Positions 26,616-35,964 are shown, counted from the first letter of the stretch. The stretch: DNA of 64,000 nt from RUG11462 sp036308645 (GCA_036308645.1 JAXJVH010000052.1:1-64000), one strand, 5' to 3'. Numbers and translations: made by a program. The notes: a model not told the origin generated them from the letters alone.

Positions 26616-26685
26616 TCTAATCATTCCTTTCGCTTAAACAAAAGACCGATTTTTTGTTATAAAATTTCGGATTTAGGTTGTTATC

Positions 26686-26904
26686 CTACTTTGAACGCCA
26701 TGTAATGCGTCCTTTTGTTAAATCATAAGGTGACATTTCAACTGTTACCTTATCGCCCGGAAGAATACGAATATAATTCATTCTTAATTTTCCGGAAATG
26801 TGGGCTGAAATAATGTGACCGTTTTGAAGCTCTACTTTAAATGTTGCATTAGGCAATGCTTCAACAACAGTACCCTGTAATTCAATGTTATCCGCTTTGG
26901 CCAT
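26686..26904 (-). CDS. infA: Translation initiation factor IF-1
   Basis: 72 residues, a single S1/OB fold. It reads MAKADNIELQGTVVEALPN and ends DLTKGRITWRSK, typical of IF-1. It occupies the A site of the 30S subunit during initiation. It lies 18 bp behind map. Confidence 0.98.
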   Translation of the reverse strand: MAKADNIELQGTVVEALPNATFKVELQNGHIISAHISGKLRMNYIRILPGDKVTVEMSPYDLTKGRITWRSK

Positions 26905-26922
26905 AACTTTAACCTCCCCTTG

Positions 26923-27690
26923 TTAATTTTCTTTGCAATAATCCGCGTCCGTTAAAATCAACGGGCCGTTTTTTGTAATTGCAATGCTGTGTTCAAAATG
27001 TGCTGATAATTTGCCGTCCTGCGTTACCACAGTCCAACCGTTGCTCAGCGTTCTGACGCCGGGTTTGCCTAAATTAATCATAGGCTCTATAGCTAATGTC
27101 ATGCCCGGTACTAATCGTACACCGTGACCTGATTTTCCGAAATTCGGAACTTCAGGGTCTTCGTGCAGTCTTGCGCCTACTCCATGTCCCACAAAATCTC
27201 TTACCACCGAGTAACCGCGCGACTCAACATACTCTTGAATTGCAGAAGATATATCGCCGAGTCTGCCGCCGGGAAGCGCATTTTTTATGCCTTCGTAAAG
27301 GCTTTCTTTAGTCACTTCCATCAGCCGCTTTGCCTCATCGGAAACTTCACCGCAGGCAAAAGTAGCAGCATTATCGCCGTTATACCCCTCATAAACCGCT
27401 CCTAAATCAACGCTTACAATATCGCCCGATTTAAGAATAGTTTTTTTATCAGGTATGCCGTGGATAACTTGATTATTTATGGAAATGCATGCACTTGCAG
27501 GAAAACCGTTGTAGTTAAGGAAGCCCGGCTTGGCGTTCTGACTTATTATATAGTCATAGGCTATTTTATCCAACTCGTAAGTTGAAACGCCGGGTTTCAC
27601 ATGTTCTCCTACAATTCGCAGTGCCATAGCCGAAATTCTTCCGGCTTCCCTCATGAGTTCAATCTCGCGAGTTGTTTTCAGCACTACCAT
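26923..27690 (-). CDS. map: Type I methionine aminopeptidase
   Basis: 255 residues. It removes the initiator methionine from nascent proteins. The metal-ligand motifs are visible: VSVDLGAVYEGYNGDNAATF with two Asp, GHGVGARLHEDP with His, IEPM with Glu and SAHFEHSIAI with Glu. It starts 2 bp behind adk, so translation is probably coupled. Confidence 0.98.
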   Translation of the reverse strand: MVVLKTTREIELMREAGRISAMALRIVGEHVKPGVSTYELDKIAYDYIISQNAKPGFLNYNGFPASACISINNQVIHGIPDKKTILKSGDIVSVDLGAVYEGYNGDNAATFACGEVSDEAKRLMEVTKESLYEGIKNALPGGRLGDISSAIQEYVESRGYSVVRDFVGHGVGARLHEDPEVPNFGKSGHGVRLVPGMTLAIEPMINLGKPGVRTLSNGWTVVTQDGKLSAHFEHSIAITKNGPLILTDADYCKEN

Positions 27691-27692
27691 GC

Positions 27693-28325
27693 TTAATCCT
27701 CCAAAGTTTTAAAGGTCAATGCAGTTGTATCTGCAACTTCTTCCTGACCTTCAACTTCTTTTAAGATACCTTTAGCAGCATAGTAATCTTTAAGCGGCTC
27801 GGTTTGTTCATGATAAACTGAAAGTCTGTCAAGAACAACCTCCGGCTTATCATCCTTACGAATGACAAGTTCTGCTCCGCAAGCGTTACATATACCGTCT
27901 TTAGCAGGTTTCTTATATTCTGTATGGTAAGAAGCACCGCAATCAGGGCAAACTCGACGGCCTGACATTCTTTGTACGATTTTTTCATCGGCAACTTCAA
28001 TGTCGATAACCTTGTCGATTTTGATACCCATTGTATCAAGTGCTTCAGCCTGAGGAATTGTTCTCGGGAAACCGTCAAGGATAAATCCGTTTTTGCAGTC
28101 GTCTTCTGCCAAACGGTCCTTAATGATGCCGATAACAACCTCGTCGGGAACCAATTTACCTGATTCGATGAAGGACTTTGCTTTAAGTCCCATCTCGGTT
28201 TCATTTTTCAAAGCCTCACGAATGATATTACCTGTTGAAATTGTAGGAATACCTAACTTTTCGCTTACTTTTTCAGCCTGAGTGCCTTTTCCGGCACCCG
28301 GAGCTCCGAGAAAAATTAAATTCAT
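27693..28325 (-). CDS. adk: Adenylate kinase
   Basis: 210 residues. It interconverts ATP + AMP and 2 ADP. The P-loop GAPGAGKGT starts at residue 7, followed by ISTGNIIREA and DGFPRTIPQAEAL. The LID domain carries a four-cysteine zinc site (CPDC...CNAC), the Gram-positive long form. It lies 37 bp behind secY. Confidence 0.98.
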   Translation of the reverse strand: MNLIFLGAPGAGKGTQAEKVSEKLGIPTISTGNIIREALKNETEMGLKAKSFIESGKLVPDEVVIGIIKDRLAEDDCKNGFILDGFPRTIPQAEALDTMGIKIDKVIDIEVADEKIVQRMSGRRVCPDCGASYHTEYKKPAKDGICNACGAELVIRKDDKPEVVLDRLSVYHEQTEPLKDYYAAKGILKEVEGQEEVADTTALTFKTLED

Positions 28326-28362
28326 AACTTATTCACCTTTCTATATCAAGCAATATCAAAGC

Positions 28363-29676
28363 TTAATCAAGGAATCCCTTATAATGACGCATCATCATTT
28401 GAGATTCAAGTGACTGAACGGTGTCAATAGCAACACCTACAACGATAAGCATTGAAGTACCACCGAGTGAAACATCAATATTTACAAACTGACCGATAAG
28501 AATCGGGAGAATAGCGATAACTCCAAGGAAGATAGCACCGATAAGGGTGATACGTGACAAGATGTTCTTGATAAAAGTCTGGGTTGGTTTACCCGGACGG
28601 ATACCCGGAATTGCACCGTTGTTCTTTCTTAAATTATTCGCCATCTCAACAGGATTGTACTGAATTGATGTATAGAAATAAGCAAAAGCTATAATTAAAC
28701 CGAAATAAATTGTTGCGTAAGTCCAACTCTTATAATCAAGAAGAGTTAAAACTCTGTACCAAGTGCTTTCAGCCGCCTCAGCTGTGTTAGGATTCATAAA
28801 TGTAAGAATCTGCTGAGGAATCATAAGGATTGAACTTGCAAAGATGATAGGCAAAACGCCTGACATATTAACCTTAATAGGCATGTGTGAGTTTTGTCCG
28901 CCATACTGTTTTCTGCCGACAACTCGTTTTGCATACTGAATAGGAATTCTTCTTTCAGCAAACTGCATCCATACGATAAACAGAATTACTGCGGTAAGAA
29001 TAACGAGAACAACAAGCACTTCAATCCATTTACCCTGTGTAAAGTAAGTGTAAAGAGTTGTGATACCTGAAGGCAATCTCGAAATAATACCTGCAAAAAG
29101 GAGAATTGAGATACCGTTACCGATACCGTTTTCATCAATTCTCTCGCCAAGCCACATCATTAATGCAGAACCTGCGGTAAAGCAAAGAATGATTACTACA
29201 GCCGAAAATACTTTTTCAAAAGTGGTATCAGCCATAATGTAACTTGTTGCTGTGCTGTTTTCCGGATTGGATGCGAAGAGCCACCACCAGAATGCAGTAC
29301 CCTGGATTAAACCGAGGATAACTGTAGCAAAACGTGTGTATTTAGCAATCTTTCTCTGGCCTTCCTGACCTTCTTGAGCCAAACGCTCAAGAGGAGGAAT
29401 AGCAACAGTGAGAAGTTGCATAATGATTGAAGCATTGATGTAAGGTGTGATTGACATTGCAAAAAGCGCACCGTATTCCATAGCGCCACCGGTCAATACA
29501 TTGAGGTAGTTGAAGAATGCGCCGCTTCCCGAAATAACACCTTTAAGTGCTTCTACATCGATAAACGGTACAGGGAGATAAGAACCGATTCTGAAAACCA
29601 AAACTATCATAAGAGTGTAAAGGATTTTATTACGAATCTCCTTTACTCTCCAGGCATTGCGAAGTGTTTCAAACAT
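28363..29676 (-). CDS. secY: Preprotein translocase subunit SecY
   Basis: 437 residues with ten predicted membrane helices, the channel-forming subunit of the Sec translocon. Conserved blocks include GSYLPVPFID, AMSITPYINASIIMQLL, GIGNGISILLFAGI and the large cytosolic loop with RRIPIQYAKRVVGRKQYGGQ. It lies 3 bp behind rplO, so expression is tightly coupled. Confidence 0.98.
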   Translation of the reverse strand: MFETLRNAWRVKEIRNKILYTLMIVLVFRIGSYLPVPFIDVEALKGVISGSGAFFNYLNVLTGGAMEYGALFAMSITPYINASIIMQLLTVAIPPLERLAQEGQEGQRKIAKYTRFATVILGLIQGTAFWWWLFASNPENSTATSYIMADTTFEKVFSAVVIILCFTAGSALMMWLGERIDENGIGNGISILLFAGIISRLPSGITTLYTYFTQGKWIEVLVVLVILTAVILFIVWMQFAERRIPIQYAKRVVGRKQYGGQNSHMPIKVNMSGVLPIIFASSILMIPQQILTFMNPNTAEAAESTWYRVLTLLDYKSWTYATIYFGLIIAFAYFYTSIQYNPVEMANNLRKNNGAIPGIRPGKPTQTFIKNILSRITLIGAIFLGVIAILPILIGQFVNIDVSLGGTSMLIVVGVAIDTVQSLESQMMMRHYKGFLD

Positions 29677-29679
29677 AGT

Positions 29680-30120
29680 TTAAACCTCCTCTGCCTTTCC
29701 TCCCGCTGCTTCGATTGCTTCTTTAGCAGAAGCAGAAAAAGCAGTTGCCTGTACAGTCAATTTCTTTTCTACTTTTCCGTTGCCTAAAACTTTAACGCCA
29801 TCATAAACTTTTTTAATAACGCCTTTTTCAACCAAAGCGTCAGCAGTTACTACTGCGCCATCATCGAATACATTAAGTGATGATAAGTTAATTGCAACTA
29901 TTTTTTTAGCAAAGATGTTGTTAAAACCTCTTTTCGGAATTCGTCTTGCGAGCGGCATCTGACCGCCTTCGAATCCCGGACGTACTCCGCCGCCTGAACG
30001 GGCTTTCTGACCTTTATGACCTTTGCCGGCAGTTTTACCCTGTCCTGAAGCAGCGCCTCTACCGATTCTCTTTGATTCTTTTACAGAACCCTGAGCCGGA
30101 GCTAAATCATGAAGTTTCAT
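29680..30120 (-). CDS. rplO: Ribosomal protein uL15
   Basis: 146 residues. It has the Gly/Arg-rich N-terminus of L15 (GRGAASGQGKTAGKGHKGQ, then SGGGVRPGFEGGQMPLARRI). It is a 23S rRNA-binding assembly protein. AGGAGG lies ahead of the ATG. Confidence 0.98.
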   Translation of the reverse strand: MKLHDLAPAQGSVKESKRIGRGAASGQGKTAGKGHKGQKARSGGGVRPGFEGGQMPLARRIPKRGFNNIFAKKIVAINLSSLNVFDDGAVVTADALVEKGVIKKVYDGVKVLGNGKVEKKLTVQATAFSASAKEAIEAAGGKAEEV

Positions 30121-30138
30121 CTTTTCGCACCTCCTTAG

Positions 30139-30336
30139 TTATTCAGTTACCTCTACGAGGTGGGATATTTTAGCGATTTTACCTTTTGTCTGTGCATTGT
30201 CAGGCTGAACTGTTGTGTCGCCCGGCTTTTTAAGACCAAGTGAAATTGCTGTAGCGATCTGTTTTTCTTTGCAACCGATCAGACTTTTCTTTAAAGTGAT
30301 TGTAAGGCCTGCAGCCTTTGTCTTTTTAGTAGCCAT
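30139..30336 (-). CDS. rpmD: Ribosomal protein uL30
   Basis: 65 residues. LTITLKKSLIGCKEKQIATA and LGLKKPGDTTVQPDNAQTKG follow the bacterial L30 pattern. It is a small 50S protein, 15 bp behind rpsE. Confidence 0.96.
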   Translation of the reverse strand: MATKKTKAAGLTITLKKSLIGCKEKQIATAISLGLKKPGDTTVQPDNAQTKGKIAKISHLVEVTE

Positions 30337-30351
30337 TTTGCTGCCTCCTTA

Positions 30352-30852
30352 TTAACCTAAAATTTCTTTTACTGATTTGCCGCGAACTGCTGCAACTTCT
30401 TCAGCGCTTCTGAGTGAAGCAAGACCTTGAATTGTAGCGCGAACGACGTTGCAAGGATTATTTGAACGCAATGCTTTTGTACGGATATCCTTAATACCTA
30501 CTGTTTCAATAACAGCACGTGCAGGACCGCCGGCGATAACGCCGGTACCTTCTGCAGCAGGTTTCATAAGAACTCTGCCTGCACCGTAAGCACCGATTAC
30601 CTCATGAGGAATTGTTGTTCCTTTGAGGGCTACTTTGATAAGGTTCTTTTTAGCGTCCTCAATACCTTTGCGGATAGCTTCCGGAACCTCTGCGGCTTTA
30701 CCGATACCGAAACCTACGATACCGTTGCCGTCACCAACAACCACAAGGGCTGAAAATTTCATAATACGGCCGCCTTTAACCGTTTTTGATACACGGTTAA
30801 TAGCAACTACTCTTTCCTGTAAATCAAGTACAGATGCGTCAATATTAGCCAA
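30352..30852 (-). CDS. rpsE: Ribosomal protein uS5
   Basis: 166 residues. The double-stranded RNA-binding domain shows ERVVAINRVSKTVKGGRIMK and VVGDGNGIVGFGIGKA. The C-terminal domain has GRVLMKPAAEGTGVIAGGPA. S5 affects decoding accuracy and mRNA unwinding. It lies 17 bp behind rplR. Confidence 0.98.
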   Translation of the reverse strand: MANIDASVLDLQERVVAINRVSKTVKGGRIMKFSALVVVGDGNGIVGFGIGKAAEVPEAIRKGIEDAKKNLIKVALKGTTIPHEVIGAYGAGRVLMKPAAEGTGVIAGGPARAVIETVGIKDIRTKALRSNNPCNVVRATIQGLASLRSAEEVAAVRGKSVKEILG

Positions 30853-30869
30853 AGTTTTTCTCCTCCTTA

Positions 30870-31229
30870 TTAGAACTTGAGGCCGCCCTCACGAGCGCCT
30901 TCGGCCAATTCTTTAACACGGCCGTGATAGATATTTCCTCCGCGGTCAAAAACAACCTCGGTAATTCCTGCTTTTACAGCACGCTGCGCTACAGTCTGAC
31001 CAACCTTACGAGCTGCTTCTTTGTTACCGCCTACACCGTCGAAATCTTTTTCAACAGTTGAAGCAGAAACAATAGTTTTGCCGGTTGAATCATCAATCAC
31101 CTGTGCGTAAATGTTTGAGAGTGAACGGAATACGCTAAGACGCGGACGATTAGCTGTGCCAACGATCTTACCGCGGACTCTCTTATGTCTTTTCTGACGA
31201 GCTGCCTTGCTATCTGGTCTGTTAACCAT
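30870..31229 (-). CDS. rplR: Ribosomal protein uL18
   Basis: 119 residues. It binds 5S rRNA together with L5. It reads RQKRHKRVRGKIVGTANRPR, then LSVFRSLSNIYAQVIDDSTG, and ends REGGLKF. It lies 18 bp behind rplF. Confidence 0.98.
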   Translation of the reverse strand: MVNRPDSKAARQKRHKRVRGKIVGTANRPRLSVFRSLSNIYAQVIDDSTGKTIVSASTVEKDFDGVGGNKEAARKVGQTVAQRAVKAGITEVVFDRGGNIYHGRVKELAEGAREGGLKF

Positions 31230-31247
31230 AATTTCACTCCTCCCTTA

Positions 31248-31793
31248 TCAACCTGCACCTTTGCCGGCTTTACCTTCCTTACGGCGGATAACTTCGTCGG
31301 CATATTTGATACCTTTGCCTTTATACGGCTCAGGTGGTCTTTTTTCTCTTACTTCAGCAGCGAACTGACCGACTTTCTGTTTATCAGGACCGCTGATAAC
31401 GATCTGGTTAGCACTTGGGCACTCGATTGTGATGCCTTCGATTTCATCCATAGTTACCTGATGTGAGAAACCGAGGTTCATAACAAGTGATTTACCCTGT
31501 TTCTGAACACGGTAACCAACACCGTTTACATCGAGAACTTTTTTGAAGCCGTTTGAAACGCCTTCAACCATATTAGCGAGCAATGAACGAGTAAGTCCGT
31601 GAAGCGCACGGTTCTCTTTCTCATCATTAGGACGAGCAACTGTAACTTCATTACCCTCTACTTTGATTTCCATATTAGGATTGAATTCCTGGGTAAGGGT
31701 ACCTTTTGGTCCTTTTACTGTAACGGAATTGCCATCCACTTTAACTTCTACTCCTTCCGGAATAGCGATTGGTTTCTTACCAATACGTGACAT
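31248..31793 (-). CDS. rplF: Ribosomal protein uL6
   Basis: 181 residues with the two repeated L6 domains. It starts MSRIGKKPIAIPEGVEVKV and contains the signature RPPEPYKGKGIKYADEVIRR. It lies near the sarcin-ricin loop. It is 14 bp behind rpsH. Confidence 0.98.
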   Translation of the reverse strand: MSRIGKKPIAIPEGVEVKVDGNSVTVKGPKGTLTQEFNPNMEIKVEGNEVTVARPNDEKENRALHGLTRSLLANMVEGVSNGFKKVLDVNGVGYRVQKQGKSLVMNLGFSHQVTMDEIEGITIECPSANQIVISGPDKQKVGQFAAEVREKRPPEPYKGKGIKYADEVIRRKEGKAGKGAG

Positions 31794-31807
31794 CTTCCAT
31801 TACCTCC

Positions 31808-32206
31808 TTACCATACGAAAGCAAGAACTTCTCCGCCGATGTTTTCACGACGTGCTTGCTTATCTGTCATAATACCTTTAGATGTAGAAAGGATTGCAAT
31901 ACCAAGTCCTCTCATAACCTGAGGCATATCTTCTACGCTTGTGTATATACGCAAACCCGGTTTTGAAACTCTGCGAAGTCCCTGGATAACCTGGGTTTTG
32001 TTTGCGCCGTATTTTAACTGGATACGAATAATACCCTGTTTTCCGTCGTCAATTACGGAAAAGCTTTTAACATAACCTTCATCAACAAGAATTTGAGCGA
32101 TTGCTTTTTTCATGTTTGAAGCAGGTACGTCAACCGAATCGTGTTTTGCTGCGTTTGCATTACGGATTCTTGTAAGCATATCAGCTATAATATCGGTTAC
32201 TTGCAT
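31808..32206 (-). CDS. rpsH: Ribosomal protein uS8
   Basis: 132 residues, starting MQVTDIIADMLTRIRNANAA and ending ARRENIGGEVLAFVW, diagnostic of S8. It is a primary binder of the 16S central domain and, in other bacteria, the spc-operon repressor. It is 32 bp behind rpsN. Confidence 0.98.
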   Translation of the reverse strand: MQVTDIIADMLTRIRNANAAKHDSVDVPASNMKKAIAQILVDEGYVKSFSVIDDGKQGIIRIQLKYGANKTQVIQGLRRVSKPGLRIYTSVEDMPQVMRGLGIAILSTSKGIMTDKQARRENIGGEVLAFVW

Positions 32207-32238
32207 GCCATAAACCTCCTTTATTCAATAACAGCCGA

Positions 32239-32424
32239 TTACCAGCTTGCCTTCTTTACGCCTGGGATTTCGCCTTTGTAAGCGAGTTCTCTGAAACAGA
32301 TACGACAGATTCCGTATTTGCGGAGATAAGCGTGTGGTCTACCACAGATTTTACATCTGTTATAAGCACGTGTTGAGAATTTAGGGGTTCTCTGCTGCTT
32401 AACTTTCATAGATGTCTTAGCCAT
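32239..32424 (-). CDS. rpsN: Ribosomal protein uS14, zinc-binding short form
   Basis: 61 residues. Cys24xxCys27 and Cys40xxCys43 form the zinc site that defines the type Z short S14. It lies in the 30S head. It is 15 bp behind rplE. Confidence 0.97.
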   Translation of the reverse strand: MAKTSMKVKQQRTPKFSTRAYNRCKICGRPHAYLRKYGICRICFRELAYKGEIPGVKKASW

Positions 32425-32439
32425 AATAAATCCTCCTCC

Positions 32440-32979
32440 TTATTTCGCAAACGGAGCGCCCATAAGAGTTAATAACTCACGAGCTTCTTCGTCTGTATTT
32501 GCAGTAGTGATAAATGTAATATCCATACCGCGAACTTTGTCGATTTTGTCATATTCGATTTCAGGGAAAATAAGCTGCTCTTTAACGCCCATGCTGTAAT
32601 TACCGCGGCCGTCGAAAGAATTAGGATTAATTCCTCTGAAGTCACGTACACGCGGAAGTGCAAGTGAGAAGAGTCTGTCGATAAACTCATACATCTTGTC
32701 GCCTCTGAGTGTAACTTTAACGCCGATTGGCATACCTTCACGAAGCTTAAAGTTTGCTACTGATTTTTTAGCTCGGCATACAACAGGTTTTTGACCTGTA
32801 ATAATAGCGAGGTCGTTTGCAATAGCGTCGATAACTTTTGAATTATCTTTAGCTTCGCCTGCACCTACATTGATAACAACCTTATCAATTTTCGGAATCT
32901 GCATAACGCTTTTGTACTCGAACTTTTTCATTAAAGCAGGAGCAACTTGCGATTTGTACATATCTTTAAATCTTGGCAT
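32440..32979 (-). CDS. rplE: Ribosomal protein uL5
   Basis: 179 residues. It binds 5S rRNA and the P-site tRNA. Conserved blocks are MQIPKIDKVVINVGAGEA, FKLREGMPIGVKVTLRG and RDFRGINPNSFDGRGNYSMG. It is 16 bp behind rplX. Confidence 0.98.
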   Translation of the reverse strand: MPRFKDMYKSQVAPALMKKFEYKSVMQIPKIDKVVINVGAGEAKDNSKVIDAIANDLAIITGQKPVVCRAKKSVANFKLREGMPIGVKVTLRGDKMYEFIDRLFSLALPRVRDFRGINPNSFDGRGNYSMGVKEQLIFPEIEYDKIDKVRGMDITFITTANTDEEARELLTLMGAPFAK

Positions 32980-32995
32980 AATAATTTACTCCTCC

Positions 32996-33316
32996 TTATT
33001 TAAGTTCAGCGCCGCATTTAGCGCAAACGCGGATTTTCTTTCCGTCGCTTTCAAATTTGTGTGCAACTCTTGTCTGTTTTTTGCACTTAGGGCAAACAGG
33101 CTGTACTTTGCAAGCGTACATAGCGCCTTCTGCCTTAACAATACCTGAAGGATCGCCGGCTTTACGAGGTTTAACGTGCTTGGTTACCATATTGCATTTC
33201 TCAACGATAACTTTGCCTTCCTCAGGGCTTACAGCGAGAACCTTACCGGTTTTGCCTTTGTCTTTACCTGAAATGATGATAACTTCATCACCGGTTTTTA
33301 CATGAATCTTACTCAT
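32996..33316 (-). CDS. rplX: Ribosomal protein uL24
   Basis: 106 residues. The KOW motif region reads VIIISGKDKGKTGKVLAVSP. The C-terminus carries two CxxC pairs (CPKC and CAKC), suggesting a small zinc knuckle. It is an early assembly factor of the 50S subunit, 13 bp behind rplN. Confidence 0.97.
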   Translation of the reverse strand: MSKIHVKTGDEVIIISGKDKGKTGKVLAVSPEEGKVIVEKCNMVTKHVKPRKAGDPSGIVKAEGAMYACKVQPVCPKCKKQTRVAHKFESDGKKIRVCAKCGAELK

Positions 33317-33329
33317 TACAAGCCCCTCC

Positions 33330-33698
33330 TTAAAGTACTTCCGGAGCGAGTGACAAGATTCTCATATAATCTTTATCACGAAGCTCTCTGGCAACCGGTC
33401 CAAAAATACGGGTGCCTCTCGGGGTTTTATCATCTCTAATGATAACGGCAGCATTTTCATCAAATCTGATGTATGTGCCGTCTTCACGGCGAAGTCCTTT
33501 TACTGAACGAACAACGACAGCTTTCACAACATCGCCTTTTTTAACAGTGCCGCCCGGAGCTGCTTTCTTAACAGAAGCAACCACAACGTCACCAATGTTA
33601 GCATATCTTCTGCCTGAGCCACCTAATACACGAATGCACATTAATTCTTTAGCACCGGTATTATCAGCTACTTTAAGATAAGTCTGTTGCTGTATCAC
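33330..33698 (-). CDS. rplN: Ribosomal protein uL14
   Basis: 122 residues, starting MIQQQTYLKVADNTGAKELM and containing GTRIFGPVARELRDKDYMRI. It lies at the subunit interface. It is 16 bp behind rpsQ. Confidence 0.98.
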   Translation of the reverse strand: MIQQQTYLKVADNTGAKELMCIRVLGGSGRRYANIGDVVVASVKKAAPGGTVKKGDVVKAVVVRSVKGLRREDGTYIRFDENAAVIIRDDKTPRGTRIFGPVARELRDKDYMRILSLAPEVL

Positions 33699-33714
33699 AG
33701 TGGTTCCTCCTTAC

Positions 33715-33969
33715 TTATTTAGCTTTCTCAATGATTTCAACCAAGCGCCATCTCTTATCTTTTGAAAGCGGTCTTGTTTCCATAACAAGAACTCTATCGC
33801 CGATACCTGCAGCGTTGTTTTCATCATGAGCTTTAAGCTTTACTGTTTTCTTTACGATTTTATTGTAAAGTTTGTGTTTTACATTATCTTCAATAGCAAC
33901 TACAATGGTTTTATCCATTTTATCGCTTACAACACGACCAACTCTGGTTTTTCTAAGATTTCTTTCCAT
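33715..33969 (-). CDS. rpsQ: Ribosomal protein uS17
   Basis: 84 residues. It reads RKTRVGRVVSDKMDKTIVVA and ETRPLSKDKRWRLVEIIEKA, typical of S17, an OB-fold 16S rRNA binder. It is 14 bp behind rpmC. Confidence 0.98.
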   Translation of the reverse strand: MERNLRKTRVGRVVSDKMDKTIVVAIEDNVKHKLYNKIVKKTVKLKAHDENNAAGIGDRVLVMETRPLSKDKRWRLVEIIEKAK

Positions 33970-33983
33970 CAGTTACTTCCTCC

Positions 33984-34184
33984 TTATGCCTTTTCTTCAA
34001 GACTTTTTGCAGTGATAACTGTGTTAACACGAGCAATGTCTTTTTTAACAGCTTTTATACGCATAGGATTTTCGAGCTGGTTTACAGCGAGCTGAAAACG
34101 AAGGTTAAAAAGTTCTTTTTTAAGATCAGCTAACTTTTCGTTAAGCTCTTCAACAGTCATTTCTCTTAATTCGCTTGCCTTCAT
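33984..34184 (-). CDS. rpmC: Ribosomal protein uL29
   Basis: 66 residues, a helical hairpin: MKASELREMTVEELNEKLAD and FNLRFQLAVNQLENPMRI. It lies at the exit tunnel. Its start overlaps the rplP stop by one base, so translation is coupled. Confidence 0.97.
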   Translation of the reverse strand: MKASELREMTVEELNEKLADLKKELFNLRFQLAVNQLENPMRIKAVKKDIARVNTVITAKSLEEKA

Positions 34185-34606
34185 TATTGCTCACCGTCCT
34201 CTTCTTTAACTACAAATTTACATTTGATCGGGAGTTTGTGCATAGCAAGACGCATAGCTTCTCTTGCGAGTTCTTCAGAAACGCCTCCGATTTCAAACAT
34301 AACTCTGCCCGGTTTTACAACTGCAACCCAGTACTCAGGTGAACCTTTACCTTTACCCATTCGGGTTTCAGCAGGTTTCTCAGTAATCGGTTTGTCCGGG
34401 AATATTTTAATCCATACCTGACCGCCACGTTTAATGTAACGAGTCATAGCGATACGGGCTGCTTCAATCTGATTAGCAGTAATCCATGCCGGCTCCAAAG
34501 CCTGGAGGCCGAACTGACCGTAAGTTACAGTGTTGCCGCGGGTTGCTTTACCCTTCATACGACCGCGCTGAACTCTACGGAATTTAACACGCTTTGGCAT
34601 TAACAT
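34184..34606 (-). CDS. rplP: Ribosomal protein uL16
   Basis: 140 residues, starting MLMPKRVKFRRVQRGRMKGK and containing RYIKRGGQVWIKIFPDKP and RMGKGKGSPEYWVAVVKPG. It helps form the peptidyl-transferase and A-site region. Its ATG overlaps the rpsC stop by one base (TAATG). Confidence 0.98.
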   Translation of the reverse strand: MLMPKRVKFRRVQRGRMKGKATRGNTVTYGQFGLQALEPAWITANQIEAARIAMTRYIKRGGQVWIKIFPDKPITEKPAETRMGKGKGSPEYWVAVVKPGRVMFEIGGVSEELAREAMRLAMHKLPIKCKFVVKEEDGEQ

Positions 34607-35289
34607 TATTTTCTGCCTCCTTTTCTGCGGTTATTTCTACCCATAGAAACTCTTTTAGCACTCTTAAGCACTTCGCCGCTGTAAATCCAGATTTTAACGC
34701 CGATTTTACCGTAAGTTGTGTTAGCCTCGGCAAAACCGTAGTCAATGTCTGCACGAATTGTCTGCAGCGGAATTGTACCTTCGTGATAATGCTCTGCACG
34801 AGCGATTTCAGCGCCGCCTAAACGACCTGAAACCTGAGTTTTAATACCTTTAGCACCAAGTTTCATAGTTCTGCCCATTGCCTGTTTTAAAGCACGGCGG
34901 AAGGAGATACGGTTCTCAAGCTGAGAAGCTACGTTCTCTGCAACTAACTGAGCGTTAAGGTCAGGATTTTTAACTTCAACAATGTTGATGATAACAGGTT
35001 TGCCGAGCATTTTCTGGCAATCTGCTTTTAATTTTTCAATTTCTGCACCGTTACGGCCGATAACCATACCCGGTTTAGCACAATGAATGAAAATTCTTAC
35101 ACGTTTAGCGTCTCTTTCGATTTCGATTGTCGGAACGCCTGCTTTGTAAAGACGGTTTTTAAGATAATTTCTTAATTTGTAATCTTCAACCAAAGTATCG
35201 CCGAAATCCTTATCTTCAGCAAACCAACGGCTGCTCCAATTCTTGATAACGCCTACGCGAAGTCCATGTGGATTAACTTTCTGGCCCAT
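34606..35289 (-). CDS. rpsC: Ribosomal protein uS3
   Basis: 227 residues, starting MGQKVNPHGLRVGVIKNWSS. The KH domain has CAKPGMVIGRNGAEIEKL. The C-terminal domain shows GRLGGAEIARAEHYHEGTIP. It lines the mRNA entry channel and is 18 bp behind rplV. Confidence 0.98.
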   Translation of the reverse strand: MGQKVNPHGLRVGVIKNWSSRWFAEDKDFGDTLVEDYKLRNYLKNRLYKAGVPTIEIERDAKRVRIFIHCAKPGMVIGRNGAEIEKLKADCQKMLGKPVIINIVEVKNPDLNAQLVAENVASQLENRISFRRALKQAMGRTMKLGAKGIKTQVSGRLGGAEIARAEHYHEGTIPLQTIRADIDYGFAEANTTYGKIGVKIWIYSGEVLKSAKRVSMGRNNRRKGGRK

Positions 35290-35307
35290 TATTTCTACCT
35301 CCTTCTA

Positions 35308-35646
35308 TTAGTCTTCATATTCCTTGAGTACCAAGGTAATGTGAGATGTTCTTTTATAAATATGGTATGCTCTGCCGTGTGCACGAGGTCTGATTCTCTT
35401 AAGAATAGGACCTGCACCTGCATAACACTCTGCAACATAGAGGTTATTTACATCCATATTGTGATTGTTTTCTGCGTTTGCCATTGCTGATTTAAGCAAT
35501 TTAGCCAAAGGCTCACAAGCGGCCTTAGGTGTATGGCGCAGAATAGCCATTGCTTTGTCAGCAGGCTGTTTTCTGATCAAATCGAGAACGATTTGAACTT
35601 TTCTTGGGGAAATGCGAACATATTTCGCTGTTGCCCTTGCTTCCAT
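35308..35646 (-). CDS. rplV: Ribosomal protein uL22
   Basis: 112 residues. It reads AKYVRISPRKVQIVLDLIRK and ends with RPRAHGRAYHIYKRTSHITL, the loop that enters the exit tunnel. It is 22 bp behind rpsS. Confidence 0.98.
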   Translation of the reverse strand: MEARATAKYVRISPRKVQIVLDLIRKQPADKAMAILRHTPKAACEPLAKLLKSAMANAENNHNMDVNNLYVAECYAGAGPILKRIRPRAHGRAYHIYKRTSHITLVLKEYED

Positions 35647-35668
35647 AATCTAAACTCCTTTCGGCCTC

Positions 35669-35941
35669 TTATTTTGTTGTTTTAGAACCAGCATGGCCCT
35701 TAAATGTTCTGGTAGGAGCAAACTCACCGAGTTTGTGACCAACCATATCTTCTGTTACATAAACCGGCACGTGTTTGCGTCCGTCATGTACTGCGAATGT
35801 GTGTCCTACAAAATCAGGGAAAATCGTTGAAGAACGGCTCCAAGTTTTGAGGATTCTCTTTTCACCGGCCTCGTTCATAGCCTTTACTCTTTCTAAAAGT
35901 TTAGGCTGCACGAAAGGTCCTTTTTTCAAACTTCTTGACAT
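35669..35941 (-). CDS. rpsS: Ribosomal protein uS19
   Basis: 90 residues, starting MSRSLKKGPFVQPKLLERVK and containing WSRSSTIFPDFVGHTFAVHD. It forms part of the 30S head with S13. It is 23 bp behind rplB. Confidence 0.98.
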   Translation of the reverse strand: MSRSLKKGPFVQPKLLERVKAMNEAGEKRILKTWSRSSTIFPDFVGHTFAVHDGRKHVPVYVTEDMVGHKLGEFAPTRTFKGHAGSKTTK

Positions 35942-35964
35942 AATTAAACGCTCCTTCCGTCCGA